64,000 nt of DNA. Source: Streptomyces mutabilis (GTDB taxonomy: Bacteria > Actinomycetota > Actinomycetes > Streptomycetales > Streptomycetaceae). How positions within the stretch are numbered: position 1 is the stretch's first letter; every line of letters begins with the position of its first letter. Made by a program: the position numbers and the translations under genes. The stretch covers positions 620,001 through 684,000 of the forward strand of contig NZ_BMTT01000002.1 in the NCBI RefSeq assembly GCF_014649815.1, in the 5' to 3' direction. Below, piece after piece: positions 32,565 to 42,607 of the stretch. A model generated the notes under the pieces. The model saw only the letters and a program-made list of their open reading frames with translations, was not told the DNA's origin and did not search any database.

Positions 32565-33680
32565 TCAGGCCCGCGGGTAGCGCGCCAGCCACCCGGGGGA
32601 CGAGCCCGCCGGGCCGTGCAGGGCGGGGCCCTGGGTCATCTCCATCGCGAAGTCGTCGGCCAGTTCCAGGATCGTCGGGCGGCCCTCCAGCTCGGCCAGC
32701 CAGGCGGGCGGGAGCGCCGTTTCGCCGTGCAGGGCGCCGAGCAGTCCGCCCGTCAGGGCGCCGGCCGCGGCGGAGGGACCGCCGTGGTTGACGGCTAGCC
32801 GCAGCCCGTGCCGTACGTCCTCGCCGACGAGGGCGCAGTACACGGCGGCGCCGACGAGCCCTTCCGCGGTTCCCTCTCCGATCAGCTCGCTCACGCGTTC
32901 CGCCGTCGGCAGCCCCTGCCGGACCGCGCCCAGCGCGTGCTGGAGGGCGGCGGCCACGGGTTCGTGTCCTGGACGGGCGGCGAGCAGGGCGAGCGCCCGC
33001 TGCACGGCGGCGTCCATGCTGTCCCCGCGCGCCAGCCCGTGCACGATCACGGCGTACGCGCCCGCCGCCAGGTAGCCGTCGGGGTGGCCGTGGGTCTGCG
33101 CCGCGCACTCCACGGCGAGCTGGGCGACCAGTTGCGGTTCCCAGCCGACCAGCAGCCCGAACGGCGCCGAGCGGGCGGCGGCCTCCGCGCCGCGCTCTCC
33201 GGGGTTCTTCGGCGCCTGGGGCGTACCCATCGTCTCGTCGCCGAGTCCGAGCAGCAGCGCCCGGGTCGCGTCCCGGCGGGCGTACAGCCACTCCTCGCGG
33301 GCGAGCCAACCGTCCTCCTCGCGCCGCAGGTCGGGCCCCCAGTCGCGCTGGGTGGCGGCCCAGCGCCGGTACGCCCGGTGCAGGTCGGTCGGCGGGTGCC
33401 AGGCGCCGGTGTCGCGGCGTACCTGGGCGCGGATCAGCCCGTCCACGGAGAACAGGGTGAGCTGGGTGAGGTGGGTGACGGCGCCGCGCCGGCCGTAGGC
33501 GGGCGCCGGGTCGGTCAGACCCTCCGCGCCGTGCGCCCGGCGAACGTCGTCGAGGTCCAGCCCGTCGACGGGTGCGCCGAAGGCGTCGCCGACGGCCACG
33601 CCGAGCAGTGTCCCGCGTACCCTGCTGCGGAAGTCCTGCTGCTCGGCGCGCCCCCAGACGGCACCGGCGGTCGCGTCCAC
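32565..33680 (-). CDS. ADP-ribosylglycohydrolase-fold protein lacking canonical metal ligands
   Basis: The product is 371 residues from GTG 33680, preceded by GGGAGG; upstream frame is low-complexity. The DraG/ARH fold is clear: RVRGTLLGVAVGDAFGAPVD, LFSVDGLIRAQVR and AVNHGGPSAAAGALTGGLLG, followed by PPAWLAELEGRPTILELADD. However, the usual TDDTQ motif appears as THLTQLTL, and the C-terminal GGDxDT motif appears as NHGGPSAA. Both dimagnesium ligand sets are thus altered. It may be a non-catalytic binding protein or a divergent enzyme. It lies 100 bp downstream of the LysR gene on the same strand. Confidence 0.85.
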   Translation of the reverse strand: MDATAGAVWGRAEQQDFRSRVRGTLLGVAVGDAFGAPVDGLDLDDVRRAHGAEGLTDPAPAYGRRGAVTHLTQLTLFSVDGLIRAQVRRDTGAWHPPTDLHRAYRRWAATQRDWGPDLRREEDGWLAREEWLYARRDATRALLLGLGDETMGTPQAPKNPGERGAEAAARSAPFGLLVGWEPQLVAQLAVECAAQTHGHPDGYLAAGAYAVIVHGLARGDSMDAAVQRALALLAARPGHEPVAAALQHALGAVRQGLPTAERVSELIGEGTAEGLVGAAVYCALVGEDVRHGLRLAVNHGGPSAAAGALTGGLLGALHGETALPPAWLAELEGRPTILELADDFAMEMTQGPALHGPAGSSPGWLARYPRA

Positions 33681-33780
33681 CAGGACCTCCCTTCGACACC
33701 GACGCGGTCCGTACGTACGACGCCCAGCACTGTATTCGAACGAGGCGGGCCGGTTCAGGGCCGCAACGGTGTGGAGACGT

Positions 33781-34689
33781 TCACGAGCTGTCGGGCCGGT
33801 CGCTGTGCGCGTCGCGGCAGCAGCGGACGAAGTCCTGGACGACGGGCGTGTCGTCGTCGGCGGGGGCCCAGGCGACCGCGACCCGGCTGGGGCCGACCCC
33901 GGTGAGGGGACGGTAGACGACACCGGGCCGGGTGTAGAAGCGGGCGGCGGACTCAGGGGCGAGGGCGATGCCGTAGCCGTTGGCGATCGCGGTGAGCCAG
34001 TCGTCCGGGTGCTCGGTGACGGCGCCGACGCGGACCGGGTGGCCGTCTCGCTCCTCAGCTGCCAGCCAGTACTCCCGCCAGCGGCCCGTCTCGGGCGGGG
34101 CCGTGACGAAGGGCTCGTCCCACAGTTCGCGGAAGGCGATCGTCTCCCGGGCGGCCAACGGGTGGGTCTCGGCCAGTGCGACGCAGCGGGGTTCGCTGAA
34201 CAGAGGCAGCACCCGCAGTGCTTCCTGGCCCGGGAACGGCAGGCGCACCAGCGCGACGTCGACGTCCGAGTCGGTGAGTCCGGCGGAGGGGTTCGACCAG
34301 GCGGCCTGCCTCATGTCGGCCCGCCAGCCCGGCCGACGCCGGGCGAACTCGGTGACGATCGGCTGTGTCGCCTCGTTGGCGGCGCTGGCAAGGAATCCCA
34401 CCCGCAGGACACGGGCCGCCCGGCTCGCCGCGGACCTCGTCTCGCGCAACGCCGCGTCCCACCCGGCCAGCAGGGCGGGGGCCCGTCGCGCCAGCGTCCG
34501 CCCCGGTTCGGTGAGGGCCATACCGGTCCGCGACCGGGTGAAGAGGTCCACCCCGAGTCCTGTCTCCAGCCGCCGGATCTGCTTGGTCAGCGCGGGCTGG
34601 GAGACGTACAACCTCTCGGCGGCCCGGGTCAGGTTGCCCTCCTCCGCCACGACCGCGAAGTAGCGCAGCAGACGCGTGTCGACATCCAT
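33781..34689 (-). CDS. LysR-family transcriptional regulator
   Basis: The product is 302 residues. Residues 1-65 are the winged helix-turn-helix: LLRYFAVVAEEGNLTRAAER followed by LYVSQPALTKQIRRLETGLG. The remainder is the periplasmic-binding-protein-like effector domain with VLRVGFLASAANEATQP and VDVALVRLPFPGQEALRVLP. It is divergent from a DoxX-like gene with a 93-bp gap, so that gene is the most probable target. Effector unknown. Confidence 0.95.
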   Translation of the reverse strand: MDVDTRLLRYFAVVAEEGNLTRAAERLYVSQPALTKQIRRLETGLGVDLFTRSRTGMALTEPGRTLARRAPALLAGWDAALRETRSAASRAARVLRVGFLASAANEATQPIVTEFARRRPGWRADMRQAAWSNPSAGLTDSDVDVALVRLPFPGQEALRVLPLFSEPRCVALAETHPLAARETIAFRELWDEPFVTAPPETGRWREYWLAAEERDGHPVRVGAVTEHPDDWLTAIANGYGIALAPESAARFYTRPGVVYRPLTGVGPSRVAVAWAPADDDTPVVQDFVRCCRDAHSDRPDSS

Positions 34690-34782
34690 GCCACCAGGTT
34701 ATGGGTGCAGGTATTGGACGTCGCGGGAACCCGCGGCGAGGCTGGTGGTGGCCCTCGGAAGAACGGCTGGAAGGAGCCCGCC

Positions 34783-35130
34783 GTGTCCACGGCTCACGTG
34801 ATCGTCACCATCGTCGCCATCATCGCCAATGCCGGGATCGCCCTCGCGGACCTGAAGCGGGCGCGGTTCGTCCTCGCCAACTCGGCCGAGGTGGAAGTGC
34901 CCGCGGTGTGGCTACCGGGGCTCGCGGGACTCAAGGCCGCCGGGGCCGCCGGGCTCCTCGCGGGTCTCCTGGGCGTCCGGCCCCTCGGCGTCGCCGCCGC
35001 GGCCGGCCTCGTCCTCTTCTTCGTCGGCGCGGTCGCCGCGCACATCCGCGCGCGGGTCTTCCACAACATCGCGTTCCCCATCGGGTACCTGGCCCTGAAC
35101 ACGGCCGTGCTGGTCCTGGTGACCATGTGA
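34783..35130 (+). CDS. DoxX-like small membrane protein
   Basis: The product is 115 residues from GTG 34783, with AAGGAG seven bases upstream. It has four helices: HVIVTIVAIIANAGIALADL, LPGLAGLKAAGAAGLLAGLL, GVAAAAGLVLFFVGAVAAHI and FHNIAFPIGYLALNTAVLVL. The spacing matches the DoxX-like family. Members are linked to quinone or thiosulfate metabolism in a few archaea and are otherwise uncharacterised. Divergent LysR suggests inducible expression. Confidence 0.85.
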   Translation: MSTAHVIVTIVAIIANAGIALADLKRARFVLANSAEVEVPAVWLPGLAGLKAAGAAGLLAGLLGVRPLGVAAAAGLVLFFVGAVAAHIRARVFHNIAFPIGYLALNTAVLVLVTM

Positions 35131-35816
35131 GCCGAAGAAGAAGACGTGAGCACTTGGGTGGGATCTGTCCTTGGGCCGCTCATTTGAGGTGCTGCAGGAC
35201 ACTTTCCAGCCGAGTGTTCACGTCTTGTGCAGCCACATGCTCCGCGGCACGGCAGCAGTGGCTCTGTCAGTGCGTTTCGCACCGGTTGCCGATCGACGGC
35301 GACACCGCCCGGTGCTGGCGGAGAATGATATCGCCGAGTTCGGACACCACTGGGGTGCTTCTCATCGACATTTCACTGCTCGGTGATCGACAAGTGCTGC
35401 CCAACTCGTCCACGAGTGGTGGCCGCCCCCACCTACGAAGCCAGCAGCAGCCACGGCAACGGCCCGCGCACGGGCCACGAATGGCACGTGCGCAGCCGTC
35501 GCAAGCCTGGAAGGGATCGCTACGGTGCGGGCCGGTGAGCGCGACGCAGCCAGAACCGGAGGCCAGTGGGCACGGCTCGGACAGAAGAAAGCCGGTGGAC
35601 GGGACTCGGACGAGGCCGGGGGCGGTGGGCAGGCTCGCTCGGTACAGCGCGGGCCGGCGAGCAGGGCGCGGGCAGGGCCAAGAGCCGATGGCAGCCCACG
35701 GACAGGACCGGGGGGCGGCGGTTGGGGGGCGTTCCGGGAATGCCGCCGGGTGGCGGGTCGGCTCCTCAGGCAGGCCGGACGTCAGGGTTCGCTCCCCGGC
35801 GCTCGTTCGTGGCCGT
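35131..35816. other. Long stretch without a supported gene
   Basis: This 686-bp stretch has no reading frame with family resemblance. The first 300 bases are less GC-rich than neighbouring genes and may be relic DNA. One minus frame near 35270-35400 (MRSTPVVSELGDIILRQHR) looks more protein-like than random but has no recognised relatives and no ribosome-binding site. Confidence 0.45.
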
Positions 35817-36460
35817 TCAGCGGCGGAGCGACTCGCGGTAGGCGTCGGCCAGCGCGTCGAGGTCCTTGCGCCGCTCGTTGCGCAGGTCGCGTGCCTCCTC
35901 GGTCGCGGGATCCATGAGGTGGCCGAGCGGATCGACACGACGCCGGAAGCCGACGCTCTCCCACAGCGGGTCGGCGGCGATGACGGCGCTGCAACCGTCG
36001 GCCAGAGTCCAGATCGCCTCGGAGACGAGGACCGGGCCCAGGCCGAAGCCCCGCCACGCCTCGTCGAGGCGTACGTCGAACAGGACGAGGAGGTCCCCGT
36101 CGGCGGACGTCACGGCGTCCCGGAACTCCTGGCGGTAGCCGCCCCCGCCCAGGTCGTAGACGCCGAGGACCAGGTTGGACAAGCCCGTTCATGGCTCTCC
36201 GCGTCGGCGAACGGGAAGGGACTGAACCGGTCGTCCATCCGCATCCGGAACAACCGCATCGAACCGATGTCGTCCTGGACGGTCTCCGTCGCCGACCACT
36301 TGGGCCGGTCCAGGAATCGGTTCGACCAGACCGACACGTGCCATTCGTCGAAGCCGTTCCGGTCTCCTGCCGAGCTGACGAAGTGCCAGGAGCGGTACTC
36401 CAAGTTCAGGCGGCGCGGATCGCCTGGCAGCTCGTCGACGGAACGCTTCGAAGAGATCAC
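35817..36460 (-). pseudogene. GNAT-like conserved protein gene with a frameshift
   Basis: The N-terminal half, from GTG 36460, reads ISSKRSVDELPGDPRRLNLE, SWHFVSSAGDRNGFDEWHV and DDRFSPFPFADAESHE, then leaves frame near 36185. The other frame continues SNLVLGVYDLGGGGYRQEF, DEAWRGFGLGPVLVSEAIW and VIAADPLWESVGFRRR to the stop at 35817. The total of 644 nt is one short of a multiple of three, so restoring one base would give a protein of about 214 residues. The RGFGLGPVLVSEA segment resembles the acetyl-CoA loop of GNAT enzymes. It could also be a sequencing error. Confidence 0.65.
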
Positions 36461-36511
36461 TTCTCGGACCCTACCCGCCCCGGGCGCACCGGACTTCGCC
36501 ATAGTGCTCCC

Positions 36512-37018
36512 ATGGCCAACACCCAACGCACCCTGCCCCTCGCCGCCACCGTCCTCACCGCGGTCCTCGCCCTCTACATCGCCTTGGTCGCTTTCGGGAA
36601 CATCACCGACTTCGGCACCAACCAGCAGTTCGTGCGTCACGTCCTCGCTATGGACACGACGTTCAAGGACGACGACCTGATGTGGCGGGCGATCACGAAC
36701 GAGGGCGTCCAGGACGCCGCGTACGTCGCGATCATCGTGTGGGAGACGGTTTCGGCGCTCGTGCTGATCTACGCCACCTGGCTGTGGATACGCCGGGACC
36801 ACGCGGCCGCGCGGCGCATGACCACCTACGGCACTCTCATGCTGATGCTGCTCTTCGGTGCCGGGTTCATCGGGATCGGCGGGGAGTGGTTCTCGATGTG
36901 GCAGTCGGCGGACTGGAACGGGCTGGACGCCGCGACCCGGATCTTCCTGATCAGCGGGGTCGTACTGATCGTCGCCCAACTGACGCCCGGCGAGGCGGAC
37001 GCTAGCCGACGACCATGA
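36512..37018 (+). CDS. DUF2165 family integral membrane protein
   Basis: The product is 168 residues from ATG 36512. It has four helices and the DUF2165 signatures LYIALVAFGNITDFGTNQQF, VRHVLAMDTTF, AAYVAIIVWETVSALVLIYA and GEWFSMWQSADWNGL. Function is unknown across bacteria. Its 3' end overlaps the convergent gene by 17 bases. Confidence 0.9.
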   Translation: MANTQRTLPLAATVLTAVLALYIALVAFGNITDFGTNQQFVRHVLAMDTTFKDDDLMWRAITNEGVQDAAYVAIIVWETVSALVLIYATWLWIRRDHAAARRMTTYGTLMLMLLFGAGFIGIGGEWFSMWQSADWNGLDAATRIFLISGVVLIVAQLTPGEADASRRP

Positions 37019-37571
37019 CCTTCGTACCGGACGTCGCGAAGGCCCAGACCGCCGCGCCGTCCGCCTTCCGCAGCCGTATGCCGCCCGTCTTCGTACCGGA
37101 GGCGGGCGGAGGGGGCGAGGAGCCGTCGACGGCGTTGGAGAAGGCGACGGAGACGCCGTCCTCCTGGGCGAAGTAGACGATCTGCTCGATCTGTACACCG
37201 TCGGATCCGGTCGTGGCCCCCTCGGTGCGGCTCCCGACCGTGTAGGTGCCCGGGTCGGGGCTGACCGTGCCCGGCCACACGGTGAACGTCCGCCGTGCGG
37301 CGTCGCTCGCGTCGACCAGCCAGACCCGTTTCTGGTCGAGGGAGTACACGATGCGACGGCCGGTGCCGGAGCCGTCGGGTACCGGGGCCGGCGCGGTCTC
37401 CTTGGGCGACGGCTTCGCGTCCGCCGACGCCGAAGGGCTCGGCCTGGTCGCCACGGCGGTGGGATGGGGTCCCTGGTCCGCCTGCACGGCCAGGACGCTC
37501 ACCGCCGCGATCGCCCCCACGGTCAGACCGGAGACCCAGGCCCATGAGGGAAGTCGGGCTGGCACGGGCAC
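37002..37571 (-). CDS. Secreted or anchored protein with degenerate L,D-transpeptidase-like C-terminus
   Basis: The product is 189 residues. An N-terminal hydrophobic helix (WVSGLTVGAIAAVSVLAVQA) is a signal or anchor, followed by a Pro/Ser/Thr linker to residue 65. The C-terminal part reads RIVYSLDQKRVWLVDASDAA, YTVGSRTEGATTGSDGVQ and then TKTGGIRLRKADGAAVWAFA. This echoes the YkuD L,D-transpeptidase end (STGCIRM plus helix), with glycine where the catalytic cysteine would be and no matching histidine. A cell-wall binding role without catalysis is an inference. Confidence 0.65.
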   Translation of the reverse strand: MPVPARLPSWAWVSGLTVGAIAAVSVLAVQADQGPHPTAVATRPSPSASADAKPSPKETAPAPVPDGSGTGRRIVYSLDQKRVWLVDASDAARRTFTVWPGTVSPDPGTYTVGSRTEGATTGSDGVQIEQIVYFAQEDGVSVAFSNAVDGSSPPPPASGTKTGGIRLRKADGAAVWAFATSGTKVMVVG

Positions 37572-37662
37572 GCATCTCCTCAGCTACGAGAACCCCGAGC
37601 ACACCGGGGGTCCGATCATCCTACTGTGACCGTTCCGCGTGCCCGGCCCCGCTACCGCGCCG

Positions 37663-38130
37663 TCAGCCCGCTCCCCGGGAGGCCCGCCACATCGTGTGCT
37701 CGCGGCTGATCGCCTCCTCGGCGTCGGGGACCTTCGCCAGCCGCTCATGGATCACGCTCAGCTCGGTGGCGGCGAAGGTGCAGGCGCGGCCGAGCGTCTC
37801 GTGCCGCCGGACGGCGAGCCAGGCCGAGCCCGCAACCCAGTACGGCGGCGAAAACACCCGCCAGGTCGAACGTGAAGAGCCCGAGCAGCCGCAGGAACAC
37901 GGCCGTGAGGCCGAGCCCCTCGACCAGATGAGCACGAGGCGCCATCGGCGCGCGTCGCGGACGTTCGATGCCGCCCTCGCCGTGTACCACCGCTGCCGGC
38001 CCTCGGTCCGGTGCCGCAGGTACGCCTCCTTCCGGTCGGCGAAGGACCACGAGCAGTGTTCGTGGCATCGCTGACCGCGATCGACCCCACGGGTGCGAGG
38101 CGGGTGTCCCATGTCCTGGGACACGTCCAC
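37663..38130 (-). pseudogene. SLATT-domain (DUF4231-like) gene broken by two frameshifts
   Basis: One frame reads DRKEAYLRHRTEGRQRWYTA and RAASNVRDARRWRLVLI. The next frame carries the membrane helices VEGLGLTAVFLRLLGLFTFD and LAGVFAAVLGCGLGLA. The first frame then resumes with AWLAVRRHETLGRACTFAAT and ISREHTMWRASRG, which is the SLATT C-terminal pattern. Two compensating single-base changes would explain this. SLATT proteins are two-helix membrane proteins predicted to act as pores in bacterial conflict systems. No upstream partner gene survives. Confidence 0.6.
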
Positions 38131-38279
38131 GGACGCCTGGCCGAGCGGCTGTGCGACCGCGTCGGCCGCCCGCTGACGAGCTCCGAGCGTGCCCGCTGCC
38201 CGACCTCGTTGTCGGACGGGATCACGGCCTGCGAAGGGGGAGCGGGGCCGGGGCCGGCCGGGCGGCCCCGGCGCACCGC

Positions 38280-40874
38280 TCAGTCCAGCACCGGCAGCAG
38301 CTCCGGCAGGTGACCGTCCGACGCCGTCGCCGCCCGCTGCCGCTCCTGGGGCACCGGTCCGTACAGCGTGGTCCGGGGCTTCGCCGGGCGACCGGCCGCG
38401 TCCGCGACCGCGATCAGGTCCTTGACCGACTTGTACGAGCCGTACGACGAGCCCGCCATGCGGGAGATCGTCTCCTCCATCAGGGTCCCGCCGAGGTCGT
38501 TCGCGCCGGAGCGGAGCATCTCCGCCGCGCCCTCGGTGCCCAGCTTCACCCAGCTCGTCTGGATGTTGGGGATGTGGGGGTGGAGGAGGAGACGGGCCAT
38601 CGCCGTCACCGCGCGGTTGTCACGCAGGGACGGGCCGGGCCTCGCGATGCCCGCCAGGTAGACGGGTGCGTTGGTGTGGATGAAGGGCAGCGTGACGAAC
38701 TCCGTGAAGCCGCCGGTGCGCTGCTGGATGCCGGCGAGGGTGCGCAGGTGGCCCAGCCAGTGGCGGGGCTGGTCGACGTGGCCGTACATCATCGTGGACG
38801 AGGACCGGATGCCCAGTTCGTGGGCCGTCTCGATGACCTCGATCCAGGTCGCCGCCGGCAGCTTGCCCTTGGTCAGGATCCAGCGCACCTCGTCGTCGAG
38901 GATCTCCGCCGCGGTGCCGGGGATCGAGTCGAGGCCCGCCTCCTTCGCGGCGGTCAACCACTCGCGGGTCGACAAGCCGGTGCGGGTCGCGCCGTTGACG
39001 ACCTCCATGGGCGAGAAGGCGTGCACGTGCATGCCGGGGACCCGCTCCTTGACCGCCCTGGCGATGTCGAAGTACGCCGTGCCCGGCAGGTCGGGGTGGA
39101 TGCCGCCCTGCATGCAGACCTCGACCGCGCCCACGTCCCACGCCTGCTGCGCGCGGTCGGCGACCTGCTCCAGGGAGAGGGTGTAGGCGTCGGCGTCGGT
39201 GCGGCGCTGGGCGAAGGCGCAGAAGCGGCAGCCGGTGTAGCAGACGTTGGTGAAGTTGATGTTGCGGGTGACGATGTAGGTGACGTCGTCGCCGACGACG
39301 GACCTGCGTACGTCGTCGGCGACCTTGCACAGGGCGTCCAGGGCCGGGCCGTCGGCGTGCAGGAGGGCCAGCGCCTCGTCGTCCGTGAGCCTCGTCGGGT
39401 CGTCGGCCGCCGTGGCCAGGGCGGCGCGTACGTCGGTGTCGATGCGCTCGGGTGCCATGCCGGGTGCCGCCGCCTCGCGCAGGGCGCCCCAGTCGCCGTA
39501 CACCTCGTCGAAGTCGTCGCGGCGGTCCGAGGTACGGCCCTCTGTGTCGATCGTGGTGTGCAGGTCGGTGCGGCCGGTGGCGGTGAACACCTCGTCCGGT
39601 TCCTGCCACGGGTGGCCCTCGACGGTCGCGTCCTCGCGGGCCAGACCCGTGGCCGGGTCGGCGAGGGCCGTCACGTGCGGGCGCAGGCGCGGGTCCAGCC
39701 AGGGCTCGCCGCGCCGTACGAACTCCGGGTAGACGCACAGCCTCTCGCGCAGTTCGAAGCCCACGGCGCGGGACTTCTCGGCGAGTTCGTCGATCTGCGG
39801 CCAGGGTCGTTCGGGGTTGACGTGGTCGATGGTGAGCGGGGAGACGCCGCCCCAGTCGTCGATGCCGGCACCGATCAGGCGCTCGTACTCGGCGTCCACC
39901 AGATTGGGCGGGGCCTGGAGGCAGGCGGAGGGTCCCATGATGTGCCGGGCGACGGCCACCGTGGCGACCAGTTCGTCCAGCTCCGCGTCCGGCATGCCGC
40001 GCATCGCGGTGTCGGGCTTGGCGCGGAAGTTCTGGATGATCAGTTCCTGGATGCCGTGGTAGGCGCGGGAGACGCGGCGCAGCGCGAACAGGGACTCGGC
40101 GCGCTCCTCGTAGGTCTCGCCGATACCGATCAACAGCCCCGAGGTGAAGGGGACGGAGGAGCGGCCCGCGTCCTCCAGGACGCGCAGCCGGACTGCCGGT
40201 TCCTTGTCCGGGGAACCGTGGTGGGGGCCGCCGGGCTCGGACCACAGGCGGGTGGCGGTGGTCTCCAGCATCATGCCCATGGAGGGCGCGACGGGCTTGA
40301 GCCGCTGGAAGTCCGTCCAGGTCATGACGCCCGGATTGAGGTGCGGGAGGAGGCCGGTCTCCTCCAGGATGCGGATGGAGACGGCACGGACGTAGGCGAT
40401 CGTGTCGTCGTAGCCGTGCGCGTCGAGCCATTCCCTGGCCTCCGGCCAGCGGTCCTCGGGCTTGTCGCCGAGGGTGATGAGCGCTTCCTTGCAGCCGAGG
40501 GCGGCGCCGCGCCGGGCGATGTCGAGGACCTCGTCCGGCGACATGAACATCCCGTGTCCGGCGCGGCGCAGCTTGCCCGGGACGGTGACGAAGGTGCAGT
40601 AGTGGCATTTGTCCCGGCACAGCCGGGTCAGCGGGATGAAAACGCTCTTCGAGTACGTGATGACGCCGGGGCGCCCGGCGGCCTCCAGGCCCGCGTCCCG
40701 GACCCGGGCGGCGGACGCGGTGAGGGCGTCCAGGTGCTCACCGCGGGCCTGGAGCAGCACGGCGGCCTCGGAGACGTCGAGGGCGACGCCGTCCCGGGCG
40801 CGTCTGAGGGCGCGGCGCAGGGAGTTCTCGGTGGGGCCCGTCGAGCCGGTTCCGGGGGTCGCGGAAGTCGTCAT
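38280..40874 (-). CDS. fbiC: FO synthase (7,8-didemethyl-8-hydroxy-5-deazariboflavin synthase)
   Basis: The product is 864 residues from ATG 40874, the expected size for the fused actinobacterial enzyme. The N-terminal CofG-like half has the radical-SAM motif CRDKCHYC and the C-terminal CofH-like half has CYTGCRFC, each ligating a 4Fe-4S cluster. Other signatures are [48 protein letters not shown] and [11 protein letters not shown]-like C-terminal [13 protein letters not shown]. It makes the deazaflavin chromophore of coenzyme F420 from tyrosine and a ribityl-pyrimidine. F420-type enzymes are plausible users nearby, at 43518 and 53006. Confidence 0.97.
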   Translation of the reverse strand: MTTSATPGTGSTGPTENSLRRALRRARDGVALDVSEAAVLLQARGEHLDALTASAARVRDAGLEAAGRPGVITYSKSVFIPLTRLCRDKCHYCTFVTVPGKLRRAGHGMFMSPDEVLDIARRGAALGCKEALITLGDKPEDRWPEAREWLDAHGYDDTIAYVRAVSIRILEETGLLPHLNPGVMTWTDFQRLKPVAPSMGMMLETTATRLWSEPGGPHHGSPDKEPAVRLRVLEDAGRSSVPFTSGLLIGIGETYEERAESLFALRRVSRAYHGIQELIIQNFRAKPDTAMRGMPDAELDELVATVAVARHIMGPSACLQAPPNLVDAEYERLIGAGIDDWGGVSPLTIDHVNPERPWPQIDELAEKSRAVGFELRERLCVYPEFVRRGEPWLDPRLRPHVTALADPATGLAREDATVEGHPWQEPDEVFTATGRTDLHTTIDTEGRTSDRRDDFDEVYGDWGALREAAAPGMAPERIDTDVRAALATAADDPTRLTDDEALALLHADGPALDALCKVADDVRRSVVGDDVTYIVTRNINFTNVCYTGCRFCAFAQRRTDADAYTLSLEQVADRAQQAWDVGAVEVCMQGGIHPDLPGTAYFDIARAVKERVPGMHVHAFSPMEVVNGATRTGLSTREWLTAAKEAGLDSIPGTAAEILDDEVRWILTKGKLPAATWIEVIETAHELGIRSSSTMMYGHVDQPRHWLGHLRTLAGIQQRTGGFTEFVTLPFIHTNAPVYLAGIARPGPSLRDNRAVTAMARLLLHPHIPNIQTSWVKLGTEGAAEMLRSGANDLGGTLMEETISRMAGSSYGSYKSVKDLIAVADAAGRPAKPRTTLYGPVPQERQRAATASDGHLPELLPVLD

Positions 40875-41083
40875 CCTTCGAGCATACGAGCGGCATGATC
40901 GAAGCGCCGGGGGCCGTCCACTCTCCCCCACGGCACCCGGCCCCGCGCACCCCCCTCCGGTTTCCGGCCCGCTACGCGCCCACCCCCTGTTCTTGCACGG
41001 AAGTTCACGGCTCAATACCAGGGTTGCACGCACCACCCTGCACCACCCATGCCAGTCACTCACGACACCTTGGGAGCAGCAGC

Positions 41084-42607
41084 ATGTGCGAGGACGACCA
41101 CGCCGGAATCGGCAGACGCGCGGTGTTCGTGACGGGAGCGGCCGCGGCGCTTACGTTGGGGACCGTGAGCTTCGCATCGGCGGCACCCCGGGAGCGGCGG
41201 ACGAGAACGGTACGGGGCACGCTGCCCACCGGCTCGCCCGACTTCGTGTACGTCCCCGTCGAAGTGCCCTCCGGGGTCCGGGAACTCCACGTCGCCTACA
41301 CCTACGACCGGCCCGCCGTCCCGGCCGGCACCGCGGGCAACGCCCTCGACATCGGCCTCTTCGACGAGCGCGGCACCGACCTCGGCGGCCGGGGCTTCAG
41401 GGGCTGGTCGGGCGGGGCGCGCACCGAGTTCTTCGTGCGGGCGGACGACGCGACGCCCGGGTACATCCCGGGCCCGGTGCGGCCGGGCACGTGGCACGTC
41501 GCGCTCGGCCCGTACACGGTGGCGCCGCAGGGCCTGTCGTACGAGATCACCATCACGCTGACGTACGGGGAGCAGGACGAGGCGCCGCGGCCGGTGTACC
41601 CGCCCGAGCGCGCCAAGGGACGGGGCCGGGCCTGGTACCGGGGCGACTGCCACCTGCACTCGGTGTACTCCGACGGCCGCTACACGCTCGCCGAGATCGC
41701 GCGGCTCGCGCGGGCGGCGGGCCTGGACTTCATCAACTCCTCGGAGCACAACACCCACTCGGCGCACGCGCACTGGGCGCCGGAGGCCGGGGACGACCTG
41801 TTGATCATGCTGGGCGAGGAGGTGACGACCCGCAACGGTCACGTCGTGGCCCTCGGCACCGATCCCGGCACCTTCGTCGACTGGCGCTACCGGGCCCGCG
41901 ACAACCGCTTCGGCCGTTTCGCCCGGCAGATCCGCCGCGCCGGCGGCCTGGTCGTCCCGGCCCACCCGCACGCCACCTGCATCGGCTGCAACTGGAAGTT
42001 CGGGTTCGGGGAGGCGGACGCGGTCGAGGTGTGGAACGGGGCCTACACGCCCGACGACGAGGTGGCGCTGGCCGACTGGGACGGCATGCTGGTCGCCGCC
42101 GTGCGCGAGGGGCGCGGCGGGCGCGGCGGCGGCGACTGGATCCCGGCGATGGGCAGCAGCGACTCCCACCGCTCCCCGGACCCGATCGGGCGCCCGCAGA
42201 CCGTCGTGCTCGCCGACGACCTGACCCGGGAGGCGATCCAGGAGGGCATCCGGGCCGGGCGGTCGTACGTCGCCGAATCGGCGAAGGTGTCGCTGGCCTT
42301 CACCGCGTCCGGCGGCCGGGGCGAGCACGCCGGCATCGGCGAGCGGCTGCGCGTGGACGACGACACCCCGGTCACCGTCCGCCTGGAGGTGACGGGCGCC
42401 CCGCGTTGCACGGTCCGGTTCGTCACGGACCAGGGCGTGCTGTTCACCAGCGCCCCGCTACCGGTGTCCGGCGCGGACATCGTGGAGTGGCGCACGACCG
42501 CGTCCTACGCGGCGTACGTCCGGGCGGAGTTGCGGCACGAGGCGGCGGCGGGGCCGTTGCCGGGTGCGCTGGCGGCGTTCACGAACCCGATTTTCCTGGG
42601 CGGTTGA
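41084..42607 (+). CDS. Secreted PHP-domain phosphoesterase (CehA/McbA-like)
   Basis: The product is 507 residues from ATG 41084, with GGGAG upstream. A twin-arginine-like signal ([20 protein letters not shown]) ends at ASAAP. Residues 45-165 form a beta-sandwich. The PHP domain follows: [65 protein letters not shown] and [17 protein letters not shown] supply the His/Asp metal cluster. A C-terminal beta domain ([15 protein letters not shown]) is typical of CehA/McbA-type carbamate or phosphodiester hydrolases. Export by Tat suggests folding with metal in the cytosol. Substrate unknown. It converges with, and overlaps by 29 bp, the next gene. Confidence 0.9.
   Translation: MCEDDHAGIGRRAVFVTGAAAALTLGTVSFASAAPRERRTRTVRGTLPTGSPDFVYVPVEVPSGVRELHVAYTYDRPAVPAGTAGNALDIGLFDERGTDLGGRGFRGWSGGARTEFFVRADDATPGYIPGPVRPGTWHVALGPYTVAPQGLSYEITITLTYGEQDEAPRPVYPPERAKGRGRAWYRGDCHLHSVYSDGRYTLAEIARLARAAGLDFINSSEHNTHSAHAHWAPEAGDDLLIMLGEEVTTRNGHVVALGTDPGTFVDWRYRARDNRFGRFARQIRRAGGLVVPAHPHATCIGCNWKFGFGEADAVEVWNGAYTPDDEVALADWDGMLVAAVREGRGGRGGGDWIPAMGSSDSHRSPDPIGRPQTVVLADDLTREAIQEGIRAGRSYVAESAKVSLAFTASGGRGEHAGIGERLRVDDDTPVTVRLEVTGAPRCTVRFVTDQGVLFTSAPLPVSGADIVEWRTTASYAAYVRAELRHEAAAGPLPGALAAFTNPIFLGG

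Noticed and set aside
38104-38124. Dyad GTGTCCCA/TGGGACAC as a terminator or operator
   Set aside because: It is only 8 bp, lies inside the relic-rich stretch, and is not positioned at a gene end or start.
37968-40898. A plus-strand open frame of 976 codons
   Set aside because: It is antisense to fbiC and has an extreme Arg/Gly/Val composition without family motifs.
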